Positions 34,484-44,210 are shown, counted from the first letter of the stretch. The stretch is 64,000 nt of DNA from Nostoc sp. KVJ20 (GCF_001712795.1 NZ_KV757672.1:1-64000), one strand, 5' to 3'. The notes: generated by a model from the letters alone, not told the origin. Made by a program: numbers and translations.

Positions 34484-34533
34484 AATAACCCAGATACCCA
34501 ACTTTTAGCAAAAAGTCGAGGATCTGGGTTATT
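34484..34533. terminator. Hairpin between convergent genes
   Basis: AATAACCCAGAT (34484-34495) pairs with ATCTGGGTTATT (34522-34533), extended by ACTTTT/AAAAGT inside. It lies between the stop codons of the small gene after sufR and the membrane protein gene and could terminate both. Its right half AAAGTCGAGGATCTG recurs at 52977-52990. Confidence 0.65.
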
Positions 34534-34555
34534 AACATTTGATTTTTCAGATAAT

Positions 34556-35191
34556 TTAAGCAGTGTAATTGTTAGTCCGGGGACTGCGAGCACCAGCTAC
34601 GGCTCCCATCATTGCAGCTACTAAACCCAATAAGGAACCAAACACAAACCACCACAATCCCGATCGCACATTTGCTGCAATCTCACGAGCTTGTTGAGCA
34701 GTTACGTTTGTTTGTGGAATGTTGGGGGCAGCACCTTGCTGTTGTACCTGGTTTATCACTTCCCCGGCGTTGGAAGCCGCAACACCAAAAGCACCCGATA
34801 CTCCACTTGCAAACAGCCATGAGCTAACTGCCAAAGTTGTTGCCCAAAGAATTGCGCCGTTAAGAAGGGCTGTATTGCGGTTCATTGGCCCACAAGCACG
34901 GGCTGTAACCCAACCACCAACAAATAGGGAAATTAATAAAGCAATAGTTGACCAAAGCCCCGCACTACCTGCAACGTTAGGGGCAATTGATCTGGGCGCA
35001 CCTGAACCTTCCACTGTACCAGCTGCGATCGCACCAATTATAGAACTCAAAATTAGTTGTGTAGCTAAAGAAACCAACAAACCAGCAATAATTGGCCCCC
35101 AGCGAACACGGTCATGATATTCGGCTACTCGACCTGCTACCACAGTGTCAGTAGGAATAACGTCATTGCCTGTTCGATTTACGTATGACAT
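34556..35191 (-). CDS. Glycine/alanine-rich membrane protein
   Basis: The 211-residue product has four hydrophobic stretches, at about residues 33-60 (GPIIAGLLVSLATQLILSSI), 80-98, 105-128 and 180-203. A loop near residues 136-172 is rich in Q, N and A (EVINQVQQQGAAPNIPQTN). I recognise it as a small family of cyanobacterial membrane proteins of unknown function, not a named one. The start ATG 35191 is followed by a hydrophilic first 30 residues with R-V-A-E-Y-H-D-R-V-R-W-G-P, which fits cytosolic placement of the N-terminus. Confidence 0.8.
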   Translation of the reverse strand: MSYVNRTGNDVIPTDTVVAGRVAEYHDRVRWGPIIAGLLVSLATQLILSSIIGAIAAGTVEGSGAPRSIAPNVAGSAGLWSTIALLISLFVGGWVTARACGPMNRNTALLNGAILWATTLAVSSWLFASGVSGAFGVAASNAGEVINQVQQQGAAPNIPQTNVTAQQAREIAANVRSGLWWFVFGSLLGLVAAMMGAVAGARSPRTNNYTA

Positions 35192-35549
35192 AGCTTATGT
35201 TCTCCAGTGCTTTTTCAGCCAAGTTCCTGCTCAGGTATATTCATCTTTATGCTTAAGATTAAATAACTAAATCACCTGCTTTTATCTCTATCAATAGAAA
35301 GAGTTAATAACTCTGTCTTTAGTAATAAAAAACAGATTTTTATTTAATAAGTTTTAATATAATTTAGTATTTATTAATGTCTAAAATAATTATTTAGAAA
35401 TTATCAATATGAAAAATTTTAAATTAGGATTAAATTATTAACTTTTACAAGAACCTAGCTTTAATTCTGTATGCAATTAGACTTAATACAAAACTGAATT
35501 GCCAATTAGCAAGTCCGGGAGCGTCATTACGAATTACGAATTTTACAAA
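35192..35549. other. A+T-rich intergenic region
   Basis: The 358 bp include long A/T stretches from 35320 to 35440 and an ACGAATTACGAATT repeat just before the next gene's stop. I see no gene or obvious regulatory motif. Confidence 0.5.
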
Positions 35550-35888
35550 TTACGAATTATTTGAACGCATCCTCACGGCTGTGCCTGTGGCAGTAATCAG
35601 CAAAAGAACTCCTGACTGGTCAAGATTGATTGTGCCAGTATCAATTTCAATCCCGATCACAGCATTAGCTCCTAAACGTTGTGCTCGTTGTTCTAATTCT
35701 TCTAATGCCTTGCGTTGACCCTGTTCAAATAGACGCTCATAGCTAGCAGTACGTCCACCGATAATATCTCGAATCCCAGCCAAAAAGTCCCGCAAGAAAT
35801 TGCTGCCGTAGACTACTTCTGCTGTCACAATGCCTAAATACGACTCAATCATGGCTCCTTGAATTACATCAGTGGTAGTTATAATCAT
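35550..35888 (-). CDS. YbjQ/UPF0145-family protein
   Basis: The 112-residue product starts MIITTTDVIQGAMIESYLGI and ends in a pattern with RAQRLGANAVIGIEIDTGTI, both conserved in the YbjQ (heavy-metal-binding-like, DUF74) family, a pentameric beta/alpha protein of unclear function. AGGAGG is present 9 bases before the ATG, a strong ribosome site. It stands alone. Confidence 0.9.
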   Translation of the reverse strand: MIITTTDVIQGAMIESYLGIVTAEVVYGSNFLRDFLAGIRDIIGGRTASYERLFEQGQRKALEELEQRAQRLGANAVIGIEIDTGTINLDQSGVLLLITATGTAVRMRSNNS

Positions 35889-36689
35889 AAATTAGCCTCC
35901 TAGATAGAATAGTTGATATTTATTATCAAAGTGTTTATCCAAATACTTTAGCGATTGTAACTTCGATTACAGAAGATAAGTGTGAGAGAATGTTTTTCAC
36001 ACAATTTTAGATCGCGTTTGCATCTGTAATATTTTCCTCAACAGAAACTAGAACATAAAGGAACATTTGACTGATTAAGTTTATCTTACCGTGTAATGAC
36101 AAAAAAAGGATGTTAACGCCTGGATCATTACTTCTCAAAGGGTAGTATCAAAGACTAAAAAGATGAGCCAAGTTTGATACAGAGTCAGCAAATTCTTAAA
36201 CTCCATAAAAAACAGGAATGAATTTCAAAGCCTGTAAGCTTGGTAAGTCAATATCTTGGATTAAGTCAGATGGCTGTTGGGATTTCTAGGGAACACGTAT
36301 AACTACTGACGAAAAACAGTGTTATTTCGCGGTTGTACTGATTTCTATAGGACTCATATTTGATTTGGTGAAAAAACTCAGTACAACTCAGAAGCCTTCT
36401 TGCCTATTGCCTATTGCCTATTGCCTGTTGCCTGTTGCCTATTGCCTGTCTACGCAAATTCGTTCAGAAATCAAAGCGGATTCCTATATGTAGATTAACT
36501 TCATCTGAAACTTGATATCTTACACTTTATCCTTCAGTAAAAACTCTGTTATGTAGTGCCGATTGTAAAGGAAAGAGTGGATGGAATATCGACATCTTAA
36601 TTAATACGAAGAAATACAGTTTTCAAAAGTCCATATTTTTGTTTTAATGTACAAGAAAAAAAGTCCTCTAAAATTTCAGGAAATTTACT
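35889..36689. other. 800 bp intergenic region
   Basis: No gene recognised. It holds a run of TTGCCTA/TTGCCTG heptamers at about 36398-36449. The 60 bases before the next start contain TTTTTGTTTTAATGTA and CAGG ahead of the GTG. The function of the rest is not visible. Confidence 0.5.
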
Positions 36690-37370
36690 GTGTACAAGCC
36701 AACATCATTCGTGTTTAGTGTGGTGTTACTAGGATGTTTTACCTTCACCATACCTTCAGTAGCTCAGGCTCAGGTATTAGTGGCGCAAGCCAAAAACCCA
36801 GAGTTAAAGCAACTACTAGAAGAAGGACGGAGGTTAGTAGATGCTGGTGATTATGGTGGTGCGATCGCAGTTTATCAGCAAGCAGCTAGGCTAGATCCCA
36901 AAAATGCGAAAATCCATTCAGGTATTGGCTACTTATACGCTCAACAGGGAAATTACCAGGCAGCATTAACAGCTTATCGTCGTGCGATCGGTATCAACCC
37001 TAACAATAGTGATTTTTACTACGCTGTAGGTTACATCAAAGCCAATTTGGGCGACACACGTGGGGCAAAGGAAGGCTACCGTCGTGCTATACAACTGAAC
37101 CGTAACAACGTTAACGCCTATTTAGGATTGGCTGTAACGCAATCGCGTATGGGAGACTATACTGCTGCTACCTGGGCTTATGAGCAAGCAATCAACTTGG
37201 ATAAAAACAACGCCCAGACTTATGAGTTGATGGGTGCGATGTATAAACAGCGACGACAAGCCAAACAAGCGAACAGCTTGCTTCAGAAAGCGCGTGACTT
37301 GTACAAGCGACGCAATGACTCAGATGGCGTAGAAAGGGTAGAAGCCATGCTGCGACAGTTAGGAGGATGA
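36690..37370 (+). CDS. Secreted TPR-repeat protein
   Basis: The 226-residue product from GTG 36690 has a signal peptide (MYKPTSFVFSVVLLGCFTFT, then IPSVAQAQ) and four or more TPR units beginning near residue 46: GDYGGAIAVYQQAARLDPKN, then GNYQAALTAYRRAIGINPNN, GDTRGAKEGYRRAIQLNRNN and GDYTAATWAYEQAINLDKNN. It should act in the periplasm or lumen as a protein-binding scaffold. The CAGGAAATTTACT before GTG is a modest ribosome site. It is convergent with the ABC ATPase gene, 2 bases apart. Confidence 0.9.
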   Translation: MYKPTSFVFSVVLLGCFTFTIPSVAQAQVLVAQAKNPELKQLLEEGRRLVDAGDYGGAIAVYQQAARLDPKNAKIHSGIGYLYAQQGNYQAALTAYRRAIGINPNNSDFYYAVGYIKANLGDTRGAKEGYRRAIQLNRNNVNAYLGLAVTQSRMGDYTAATWAYEQAINLDKNNAQTYELMGAMYKQRRQAKQANSLLQKARDLYKRRNDSDGVERVEAMLRQLGG

Positions 37371-37372
37371 GG

Positions 37373-38275
37373 TTAATCTAACTGGCGTCCCGTTAATTCC
37401 ACAAAAATATCTTCCAGGTTAGAGGGACGCACCATCATTCCGGTTTTATCGGGCTGTTCATCCAAGTAGATATTTGCTGCTTCCAAGGATGGGAAAAACA
37501 GATATTCCCAACTACGAGCGCCATCACTTCCCACATCAGACACACCTAATTGTTTCATCACCAAACCTTCACCGTGAGCAGAACGCAGTTGTTGTAAAGT
37601 TCCCAAAGAAATCAGCTTACCGCTATCCATAATACCGATGCGTCCTGGCTTGGTAGAGCCGAAAGCATCGCACAAATATTCGACCTCATCCATATAATGG
37701 GTCGTCAGTAGCATCGTCATCCCTTGTTTATTCAAATCCCGAATAATTTCCCAGAGGCGTCGCCTGGTTTGGGGGTCTAGTCCTACCGTTGGTTCATCCA
37801 AAAACAAAATTTGCGGTTGATGTAATAAAGCTCTCGCAATCTGCAACCGTCGTTTCATACCCCCAGACAAAGTTTTTACCAAATCATCGCGTTTTTCTGT
37901 GAGATCAACATACTCTAGCCATTGATTAATCAATTTTTGTCGCTGCGGGTTACTAATGTGATGTAGTCTCCCGTGCAATTCCATATTTTCCCAGACGGTT
38001 AAATCATTATCCACACTGACTTGTTGCAAGACTACGCCAATACTCTGTTTTGCCAACATTCCTTGGCTCATCACATCATATCCACCTACTTCTATCCGTC
38101 CTTGGGATGGTTTCGTGAGTGTAGTCAACATCCGAATTGTGGTTGATTTACCCGCACCATTCGGGCCAAGTAGAGCAAATATCTCTCCCGCTTCAATTTT
38201 GAATGACAGGTCATTGACTACAGGTACATTGTTGTAAAACTTGTAGACGTTTTCTAAAAAGACAGCAGCAGTCAC
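37373..38275 (-). CDS. ABC-2 type transporter ATP-binding protein (DrrA-like)
   Basis: The 300-residue product has Walker A GPNGAGKST near residue 35, LSGGMKRRLQIARALLHQPQ, Walker B LFLDEPTVGLDPQTRR and a C-terminal extension (MVRPSNLEDIFVELTGRQ) typical of drug or polysaccharide export ATPases. GTG 38275 is taken as the start since the frame upstream lies in the dispersed leader repeat. No partner permease gene is adjacent; the next gene is a CorC-like protein on the same strand upstream. Confidence 0.9.
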   Translation of the reverse strand: MTAAVFLENVYKFYNNVPVVNDLSFKIEAGEIFALLGPNGAGKSTTIRMLTTLTKPSQGRIEVGGYDVMSQGMLAKQSIGVVLQQVSVDNDLTVWENMELHGRLHHISNPQRQKLINQWLEYVDLTEKRDDLVKTLSGGMKRRLQIARALLHQPQILFLDEPTVGLDPQTRRRLWEIIRDLNKQGMTMLLTTHYMDEVEYLCDAFGSTKPGRIGIMDSGKLISLGTLQQLRSAHGEGLVMKQLGVSDVGSDGARSWEYLFFPSLEAANIYLDEQPDKTGMMVRPSNLEDIFVELTGRQLD

Positions 38276-38306
38276 GTCGCTTCGCTCCGAATTCAAAATT
38301 CAAAAT
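38271..38306 (-). repeat. Dispersed leader repeat with the ABC ATPase start codon
   Basis: On the minus strand it reads AATTTTGAATTCGGAGCGAA then GCGACGTGAC; it is the same element as at 4236-4265 with one change (GCGAC for GCAAC). Confidence 0.7.
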
Positions 38307-38385
38307 TAACCATCCCTATAAATAAATGTAGGGACTTGTATCCGTTTAAGTAAAAGTTGCAAACGGCATGACTTTATAATCGTCA

Positions 38386-38470
38386 AATGCCCAATGCCCA
38401 ATGCCCAATGCCCAATGCCCAATTCCCAATGCCCAATGCCCAATGCCCAATGCCCAATGCCCAATTCCCA
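38386..38470. repeat. Tandem array of GCCCAAT heptamers
   Basis: About eleven units, a few with TCCCAAT or ATTCCC variants, lie between the ABC ATPase and CorC-like genes. This is a short tandemly repeated repetitive (STRR) sequence of Nostocales. Confidence 0.88.
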
Positions 38471-38479
38471 AGCGAATCG

Positions 38480-39808
38480 CTAGTCAGATTTTCTCGTATC
38501 CGCTGATTTACTTGCCTTTGGTACGACTAGCACTTTATCAACGCGGTTACCATCCATATCCATCACTTCAATTCGCATCCCCTGCCATTCAAAATGATCT
38601 GCTGCGGCCGGAATACGTCCTAAATGGGTGATGACAAAACCGCCTAGTGTTTGATAACTGCCGCGTTCATCAGATTCCCACTCTTCCATACCGAAAAGTT
38701 CCAAAAACTCCTCAACAGGTAACATCCCATCCAAAAGCCAGGAACCATCTTCGCGTTGTACAGCTTGTGGTTGATCCTGCCCATCTGTTGAAGGAACATC
38801 ACCCACGATTTCGCTCATGATGTCGTTGAGAGTGACTAATCCTTGAATGACGCCGTATTCATCGACTACCAGCGCCATGTGAGTAATGGTTTGCTTGAAC
38901 AATTCCAAAACTTTTAAGCCACGGGTGCTTTCTGGCACAAATACGGGCTGGCGCAATCCGATAGTCAAGTCCAGTGGTTCTCCTCGGAAACTCCTGGCTA
39001 ATAAATCGGTGACTGGGATAACACCCAGCACATTGTCAAGTCCCCCCTGACAAACTGGATAACGAGAATAGGCACTATCAACCATTTTTTGGCGATTTTC
39101 TTCGGGAGAGTCGTCTAAATCGAGCCAGACAATATCGGGACGGGGTGTCATTAAGTAGTTGACAGGGCGATCGCCTAAACGAAAGACTCGCTCCACCATA
39201 TCCTGTTCAGCTTCCTCAAAAGTTCCTGCCTCAGTGCCTTGCTCAATTAAGATTTTAATTTCTTCTTCGGTGACTTGCGGCTCAGTAGAAGCTGTAATTC
39301 CCAGCACTCGCAGGATCAAATCTGTAGAAGCGCTTAAGAGATAAACCATTGGGGAAGCGATCGCCGATAAGGCACGCATTGGAATCGCTACAATCGATGC
39401 AATCCTTTCTGGGTTATTTAACGCCAGACGCTTCGGAACCAATTCACCAACAATCAGTGACAAATAGGTAATAATCAAAACCACTATTCCGAAAGATAGC
39501 GGTTCACTATAAGGTGCTAACAAGGGGACAAGTTTTACATAGACTGCCAATCGACTGGCAATTGTTGCTCCTCCAAAAGCACCAGTCAGGATACCGATCA
39601 GGGAAATACCCACTTGAACAGTTGACAGGAAATGATTTGGAGACTCCGCTAGTTTCAATGCTGCCTTTGCCTTGACATCTCCTTGATTAGCAAGCTGCTG
39701 TAGCCTAACTTTCCGTGCCGAGACGATCGCCATCTCAGACATAGAAAACACGCCATTGGCAATAATTAGCACCAAAATGATTAAAATTTCAAAAGTGATG
39801 GAGGACAT
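38480..39808 (-). CDS. CNNM/CorC-type hemolysin-family membrane protein
   Basis: The 442-residue product has an N-terminal DUF21 (CNNM) membrane domain with VFSMSEMAIVSARKVRLQQL and VGISLIGILTGAFGGATIAS, then a CBS-pair region (VNYLMTPRPDIVWLDLDDSP, later ALVVDEYGVIQGLVTLNDIM) and a C-terminal CorC_HlyC domain ending with RVDKVLVVPK. The family is thought to move or sense Mg2+/Co2+ ions. It is divergent from mfd with a 240 bp gap. Confidence 0.92.
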   Translation of the reverse strand: MSSITFEILIILVLIIANGVFSMSEMAIVSARKVRLQQLANQGDVKAKAALKLAESPNHFLSTVQVGISLIGILTGAFGGATIASRLAVYVKLVPLLAPYSEPLSFGIVVLIITYLSLIVGELVPKRLALNNPERIASIVAIPMRALSAIASPMVYLLSASTDLILRVLGITASTEPQVTEEEIKILIEQGTEAGTFEEAEQDMVERVFRLGDRPVNYLMTPRPDIVWLDLDDSPEENRQKMVDSAYSRYPVCQGGLDNVLGVIPVTDLLARSFRGEPLDLTIGLRQPVFVPESTRGLKVLELFKQTITHMALVVDEYGVIQGLVTLNDIMSEIVGDVPSTDGQDQPQAVQREDGSWLLDGMLPVEEFLELFGMEEWESDERGSYQTLGGFVITHLGRIPAAADHFEWQGMRIEVMDMDGNRVDKVLVVPKASKSADTRKSD

Positions 39809-40048
39809 GTTTAAAATTGCCGCTTATCAGAGCGAACGTAGCTCAATCCCTAGTATCTAGTATTAAAGGTGTTTTGATAAATGCTTTGACTGTACACAAA
39901 GTAATAGTTATAGTTCTTAAGTTTATTAGTCGCTGTAGATTATTCTTCCACCGAAGGAATAAGAAGGCTGTTAACACTTTTAAAATAGTTGACATAAACT
40001 GCCTCAAGACTTGCTGATCCACAAAGACTCCCATCGCTAGTAGTACTT

Positions 40049-43000
40049 ATGTCATTTTCTTCTATTGTGCGTGCCTTAGGCCGATCGTCGCTCACTACTG
40101 AATTTATTTCTAAGCTGAATCGACAACAAGAATTGCGGTTAAATGGCATTCCCAGACTGCCCAAATCTCTGGTGGCTTCGGCATTAGCACAGGCTCAGGG
40201 CAAGGATTTATTCGTAGTTTGCGCCACTCTGGAAGAAGCTGGACGCGTTTACGCACAACTGGAGGCAATGGGATGGCAAACAGTACATTTTTACCCCACC
40301 TCCGAGGCTTCTCCCTACGAACCTTTTGACCCGGAAACTGAGATGAGTTGGGGGCAAATGCAGGTATTGGCGGATTTGGGAATGGGGCATGGGGCATTGG
40401 GCATGGGGCATGGGGAAGAAAACCAGATCCCATCCAATTCTCAATTACCCAAGATGGCAATTGTGGCTACTCAAGGGGCGTTGCAACCACATTTACCACC
40501 ACCAGAGGCTTTTGGGCAATTCTGTCTTACCCTGAAAAAAGGGATGGAATTAGACTTGAATGCCTTCAGTGAGAAAATCACGATTCTGGGGTACGAACGA
40601 GTCCCTCTGGTGGAAACAGAAGGGCAATGGAGCCGACGGGGTGATATTGTTGATGTTTTCCCGGTTTCATCTGAGTTTCCAGTCAGGCTGGAATGGTTTG
40701 GCGATGAAATCGAGCAAATGCGGGAATTTGACCCAGCAACCCAACGTTCCGCACTTGACAAAGTTGGCCAGTTAATTCTTACCCCTACTAGCTTTGCTCC
40801 TATCGTCATGGCGGCACTCCAAAATAGTGCCCAGTTCCGAGTGCTGAGTGCTGAGTCAGAAATTAACTCAGAAATTAGCCCTGAGAACTCATCACTCTTG
40901 GAAGGGAGCCGTCGCTTTTTGGGGTTAGCGTTCGAGCAACCAGCATCTCTGCTAAATTTCTTATCAGAAAATACCCTGATTGCCATTGATGAGCCAGAAC
41001 AGTGTCATGCTCATAGCGATCGCTGGGTAGAAAATGCCCAGGAACAATGGGGAATTGGGCATAGGGCATCGGGCATGGGGCATGGGGAAGAATCTACGTC
41101 TACTCCCGTAACATTGCCGAAAATTCACCGTTCTTTTGATGAGTGTCTGGTTGATGTTGCCAAGTTTAAAACACTATATTTATCGGAACTTTCAGAAGAA
41201 AATAGTGGGATCAATCTCGCTAGCCGTCCTGTTCCAGCCACGCCACACCAGTTTGCTAAACTAGCTGAAACCATCCGCCAAGAACGCGATCGCAATTTTT
41301 CTATCTGGCTGCTTTCTGCTCAACCTTCGCGTTCTGTCTCGCTGTTGCAAGAACATGATTGTCCGGCTCAGTTTATCCCGAATCCCCGTGACTACCAAGC
41401 GATTGATAAGCTGCAAATTAACCATATTCCCATAGCCCTAAAATATTCTGGCCTTGCGGAATTAGAAGGTTTTATCCTGCCTACATACCGTTTGGTAATC
41501 GTTACAGATCGGGAATTTTTTGGGCAGCATTCCTTGGCGACTCCCGGCTATATCCGCAAGCGTCACAAAGCTACTTCTAAGCAAGTTGATCCTAATAAAC
41601 TGCGTCCAGGTGATTATGTAGTTCACAGAAATCATGGTGTTGGCAAATTTGTCAAGCTGGAAAGTTTGGCGATTAATAACGAAACCCGTGATTATTTGGT
41701 GGTGCAGTATGCTGATGGGTTACTCAGAGTTGCAGCCGATCAAGTAGGTGCTTTATCTCGGTTCCGCGCCGCAGGTGATAAAGCACCAGAACTTAACAGG
41801 ATGACTGGTAAAGCTTGGGAAAATACCAAGAATAAAGTCCGCAAAGCCATTAAGAAACTGGCGGTGGACTTGTTGAAACTGTATGCAGCGCGATCGAAAC
41901 AAGAAGGTTTTCGCTTCCCAGGTGATATGCCTTGGCAAGAAGAACTGGAAGATTCTTTTCCCTACCAACCCACGACGGATCAACTCAAAGCTGTCCAAGA
42001 TGTGAAACGAGACATGGAAAGCGATCGCCCAATGGATCGCTTAGTTTGTGGCGATGTCGGTTTCGGGAAGACGGAAGTGGCGATTCGTGCTGTTTTTAAA
42101 GCAGTCACCGCCGGTAAACAAGTCGCACTCCTTGCGCCGACGACTATTTTAACCCAGCAGCACTACCACACACTTAAAGAACGTTTTGCACCCTACCCCG
42201 TAAATGTCGGTTTACTCAACCGTTTTCGCTCCGCTGAAGAACGCCGTGATATTCAAAAACGATTGGCAACTGGTGAATTAGATGTAGTAATTGGTACACA
42301 TCAACTTTTAGGTAAAGGTGTGACATTCCGCGATTTAGGACTATTGGTAGTAGATGAAGAACAGCGGTTTGGGGTGAACCAAAAAGAGAAAATTAAAAGC
42401 CTGAAAACTCAAGTGGACGTGCTTACCCTCTCAGCTACTCCCATTCCCCGGACTTTGTATATGTCCTTGTCGGGAATTCGGGAAATGAGTTTGATTACCA
42501 CGCCGCCGCCAACCAGACGACCAATTAAAACCCATCTTTCACCAATTAATTCCGAAAGTATCCGCACTGCGATTCGTCAAGAATTAGACAGAGGTGGACA
42601 AGTATTTTATGTAGTTCCACGAGTAGACGGAATTGAAGAGACAACAGCCAATTTGCGAGAAGTCATACCGGGAGCTAGGTTTGCGATCGCTCACGGTCAA
42701 ATGGATGAAAGCGAGTTAGAGTCAACCATGCTCACTTTCAGCAATGGCGACGCAGACATCCTCGTTTGTACGACAATTATTGAATCTGGCTTAGATATTC
42801 CACGAGTCAACACCATTTTGATTGAAGATGCTCACCGCTTTGGGTTATCACAGTTGTATCAATTACGCGGTCGTGTGGGGCGTGCAGGTATCCAAGCTCA
42901 CGCTTGGTTATTTTATCCGAAACAGCGGACGTTATCTGACGCGGCACGGCAACGATTACGAGCAATTCAGGAATTCACTCAGTTAGGTTCTGGATATCAA

Positions 43001-43615
43001 CTAGCGATGCGCGATATGGAAATTAGAGGCGTGGGTAACTTGCTAGGTGCAGAACAATCTGGTCAAATGGACGCCATCGGTTTTGATTTGTATATGGAAA
43101 TGCTAGAAGAAGCAATTCGGGAAATCCGAGGACAAGAAATTCCAAAAGTGGAGGATACCCAGATTGACCTCAACCTGACAGCGTTTATTCCAGCAGATTA
43201 CATCACCGATTTGGATCAAAAGATGAGTGCTTACCGGGCGGTAGCTACAGCCAAATCTAAATCAGAATTAAAGCTAATTGCAGCCGAGTGGAGCGATCGC
43301 TATGGTACTTTACCTGTCCCTGCAAATCAACTTTTGCGAGTCATGGAACTCAAACAGCTAGCGAAAAAACTCGGATTTAGCCGAATAAAACCAGAAAACA
43401 AGCAGCACGTCGTTTTAGAAACACCAATGGAGGAACCCGCTTGGAATTTATTGGCGGCGAATTTACCAGACAATCTCAAAACGCGTTTTGTCTATTCTCC
43501 TGGTAAAGTGACGGTGCGCGGGTTAGGAGTTTTTAAAGCAGATCAACAATTGCAGAATTTGATTGATGCTTTCGGGAGAATGCAGGGTGCGATTCCAGAG
43601 GCGGTTGGTGTTTGA
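40049..43615 (+). CDS. mfd: Transcription-repair coupling factor
   Basis: The 1188-residue product removes RNA polymerase stalled at DNA damage and recruits UvrA. The N-terminal UvrB-like part has VCATLEEAGRVYAQLEAMGW and RGDIVDVFPV. The RNA-polymerase-interaction domain is at LRPGDYVVHRNHGVGKFVKL. The translocase carries Walker A GDVGFGKTEVA, DEEQRFG and TRRPIKTHLSPI, then LRGRVGRAGIQAHAW. The C-terminal domain is present to the stop. Two in-frame repeat blocks lengthen the N-terminal third. The last 323 bases recur after the next two genes. Confidence 0.97.
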   Translation: MSFSSIVRALGRSSLTTEFISKLNRQQELRLNGIPRLPKSLVASALAQAQGKDLFVVCATLEEAGRVYAQLEAMGWQTVHFYPTSEASPYEPFDPETEMSWGQMQVLADLGMGHGALGMGHGEENQIPSNSQLPKMAIVATQGALQPHLPPPEAFGQFCLTLKKGMELDLNAFSEKITILGYERVPLVETEGQWSRRGDIVDVFPVSSEFPVRLEWFGDEIEQMREFDPATQRSALDKVGQLILTPTSFAPIVMAALQNSAQFRVLSAESEINSEISPENSSLLEGSRRFLGLAFEQPASLLNFLSENTLIAIDEPEQCHAHSDRWVENAQEQWGIGHRASGMGHGEESTSTPVTLPKIHRSFDECLVDVAKFKTLYLSELSEENSGINLASRPVPATPHQFAKLAETIRQERDRNFSIWLLSAQPSRSVSLLQEHDCPAQFIPNPRDYQAIDKLQINHIPIALKYSGLAELEGFILPTYRLVIVTDREFFGQHSLATPGYIRKRHKATSKQVDPNKLRPGDYVVHRNHGVGKFVKLESLAINNETRDYLVVQYADGLLRVAADQVGALSRFRAAGDKAPELNRMTGKAWENTKNKVRKAIKKLAVDLLKLYAARSKQEGFRFPGDMPWQEELEDSFPYQPTTDQLKAVQDVKRDMESDRPMDRLVCGDVGFGKTEVAIRAVFKAVTAGKQVALLAPTTILTQQHYHTLKERFAPYPVNVGLLNRFRSAEERRDIQKRLATGELDVVIGTHQLLGKGVTFRDLGLLVVDEEQRFGVNQKEKIKSLKTQVDVLTLSATPIPRTLYMSLSGIREMSLITTPPPTRRPIKTHLSPINSESIRTAIRQELDRGGQVFYVVPRVDGIEETTANLREVIPGARFAIAHGQMDESELESTMLTFSNGDADILVCTTIIESGLDIPRVNTILIEDAHRFGLSQLYQLRGRVGRAGIQAHAWLFYPKQRTLSDAARQRLRAIQEFTQLGSGYQLAMRDMEIRGVGNLLGAEQSGQMDAIGFDLYMEMLEEAIREIRGQEIPKVEDTQIDLNLTAFIPADYITDLDQKMSAYRAVATAKSKSELKLIAAEWSDRYGTLPVPANQLLRVMELKQLAKKLGFSRIKPENKQHVVLETPMEEPAWNLLAANLPDNLKTRFVYSPGKVTVRGLGVFKADQQLQNLIDAFGRMQGAIPEAVGV
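40375..40440. repeat. In-frame repeat block 1 in mfd
   Basis: GGGAATGGGGCATGGGGCATT-type units encode LGMGHGALGMGHGEENQIP between ADLG and AIVATQGALQ in the UvrB-like region. The base pattern is that of the intergenic GGGCATT arrays. Borders are approximate. Confidence 0.78.
41043..41100. repeat. In-frame repeat block 2 in mfd
   Basis: GGGGAATTGGGCATAGGGCAT units encode WGIGHRASGMGHGEES ahead of PVTLPKIHRS. It ends in GGGGCATGGGGAAGAA, the same pattern that ends block 1. Confidence 0.75.
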
Positions 43616-43650
43616 TTGGGAGAAAAAGATTAGTCATCAAATGAAAACCT

Positions 43651-43875
43651 ATGTCAGACTTACTTAGAAGAATTACAGTTAATCCCAAACAATGTGGTGG
43701 TCGCCCATGCATTCGGGACATGAGAATTCGGGTATCAGATGTACTGGACTTGTTTGCTGCTGGACTTAGTGCAGAACAAATTTTAGAAGAAATGCCTGAT
43801 CTTGAAGCCGACGATCTCAAAGCAGCACTAATATATGCTTCGCGGAAGCTTAATCATCCAGTGTTAGTAGCATGA
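43651..43875 (+). CDS. DUF433 antitoxin-like protein
   Basis: The 74-residue product has ITVNPKQCGGRPCIRDMRIR, then VSDVLDLFAAGLSAEQILEE, the DUF433 signature (a winged-helix DNA-binding antitoxin family). Its last codons overlap the start of the DUF5615 gene by four bases (ATGA), so the two are translationally coupled. It starts 35 bases after the mfd stop. Confidence 0.92.
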   Translation: MSDLLRRITVNPKQCGGRPCIRDMRIRVSDVLDLFAAGLSAEQILEEMPDLEADDLKAALIYASRKLNHPVLVA

Positions 43876-44210
43876 CAATCTGGGTAGATGCACATTTATC
43901 CCCTGCGATCGCAACTTGGATCAGCAACACTTTTGGTATAACAGCTTTAGCTTTACGTGATGTTGGTCTGAGAGATGCTGAAGACCTTGAGATTTTTGAG
44001 GCAGCAAAAGCTCAAGGAGTTATCTTGATAACCAAGGATAGCGATTTTGTTGACTTGGTTGAGCGTTTGGGAGCACCACCGCAGATTATCTGGTTAACTT
44101 GCGGAAACACATCAAATGCTCGGTTGCAAGAAATTTTGAATGCCACTTTGCTACAAGCACTAAAAATTTTACGAACAGGTGAAACGTTAGTCGAAATCAG
44201 CAAAAACTAG
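43872..44210 (+). CDS. DUF5615 PIN-like toxin
   Basis: The 112-residue product starts MTIWVDAHLSPAIATWIS and includes RDVGLRDAEDLEIFEAAKAQ and ITKDSDFVDLVERLG. The acidic residues D6, D36/D40 and D58 or D60 fit a PIN-like RNase fold. Paired with DUF433 it is a type II toxin-antitoxin module; that pairing is well known in cyanobacteria, but activity here is untested. Confidence 0.9.
   Translation: MTIWVDAHLSPAIATWISNTFGITALALRDVGLRDAEDLEIFEAAKAQGVILITKDSDFVDLVERLGAPPQIIWLTCGNTSNARLQEILNATLLQALKILRTGETLVEISKN

Noticed and set aside
38386..38470. CRISPR-like array
   Set aside because: The units are seven bases long and contiguous with no spacers, so this is a simple heptamer array.
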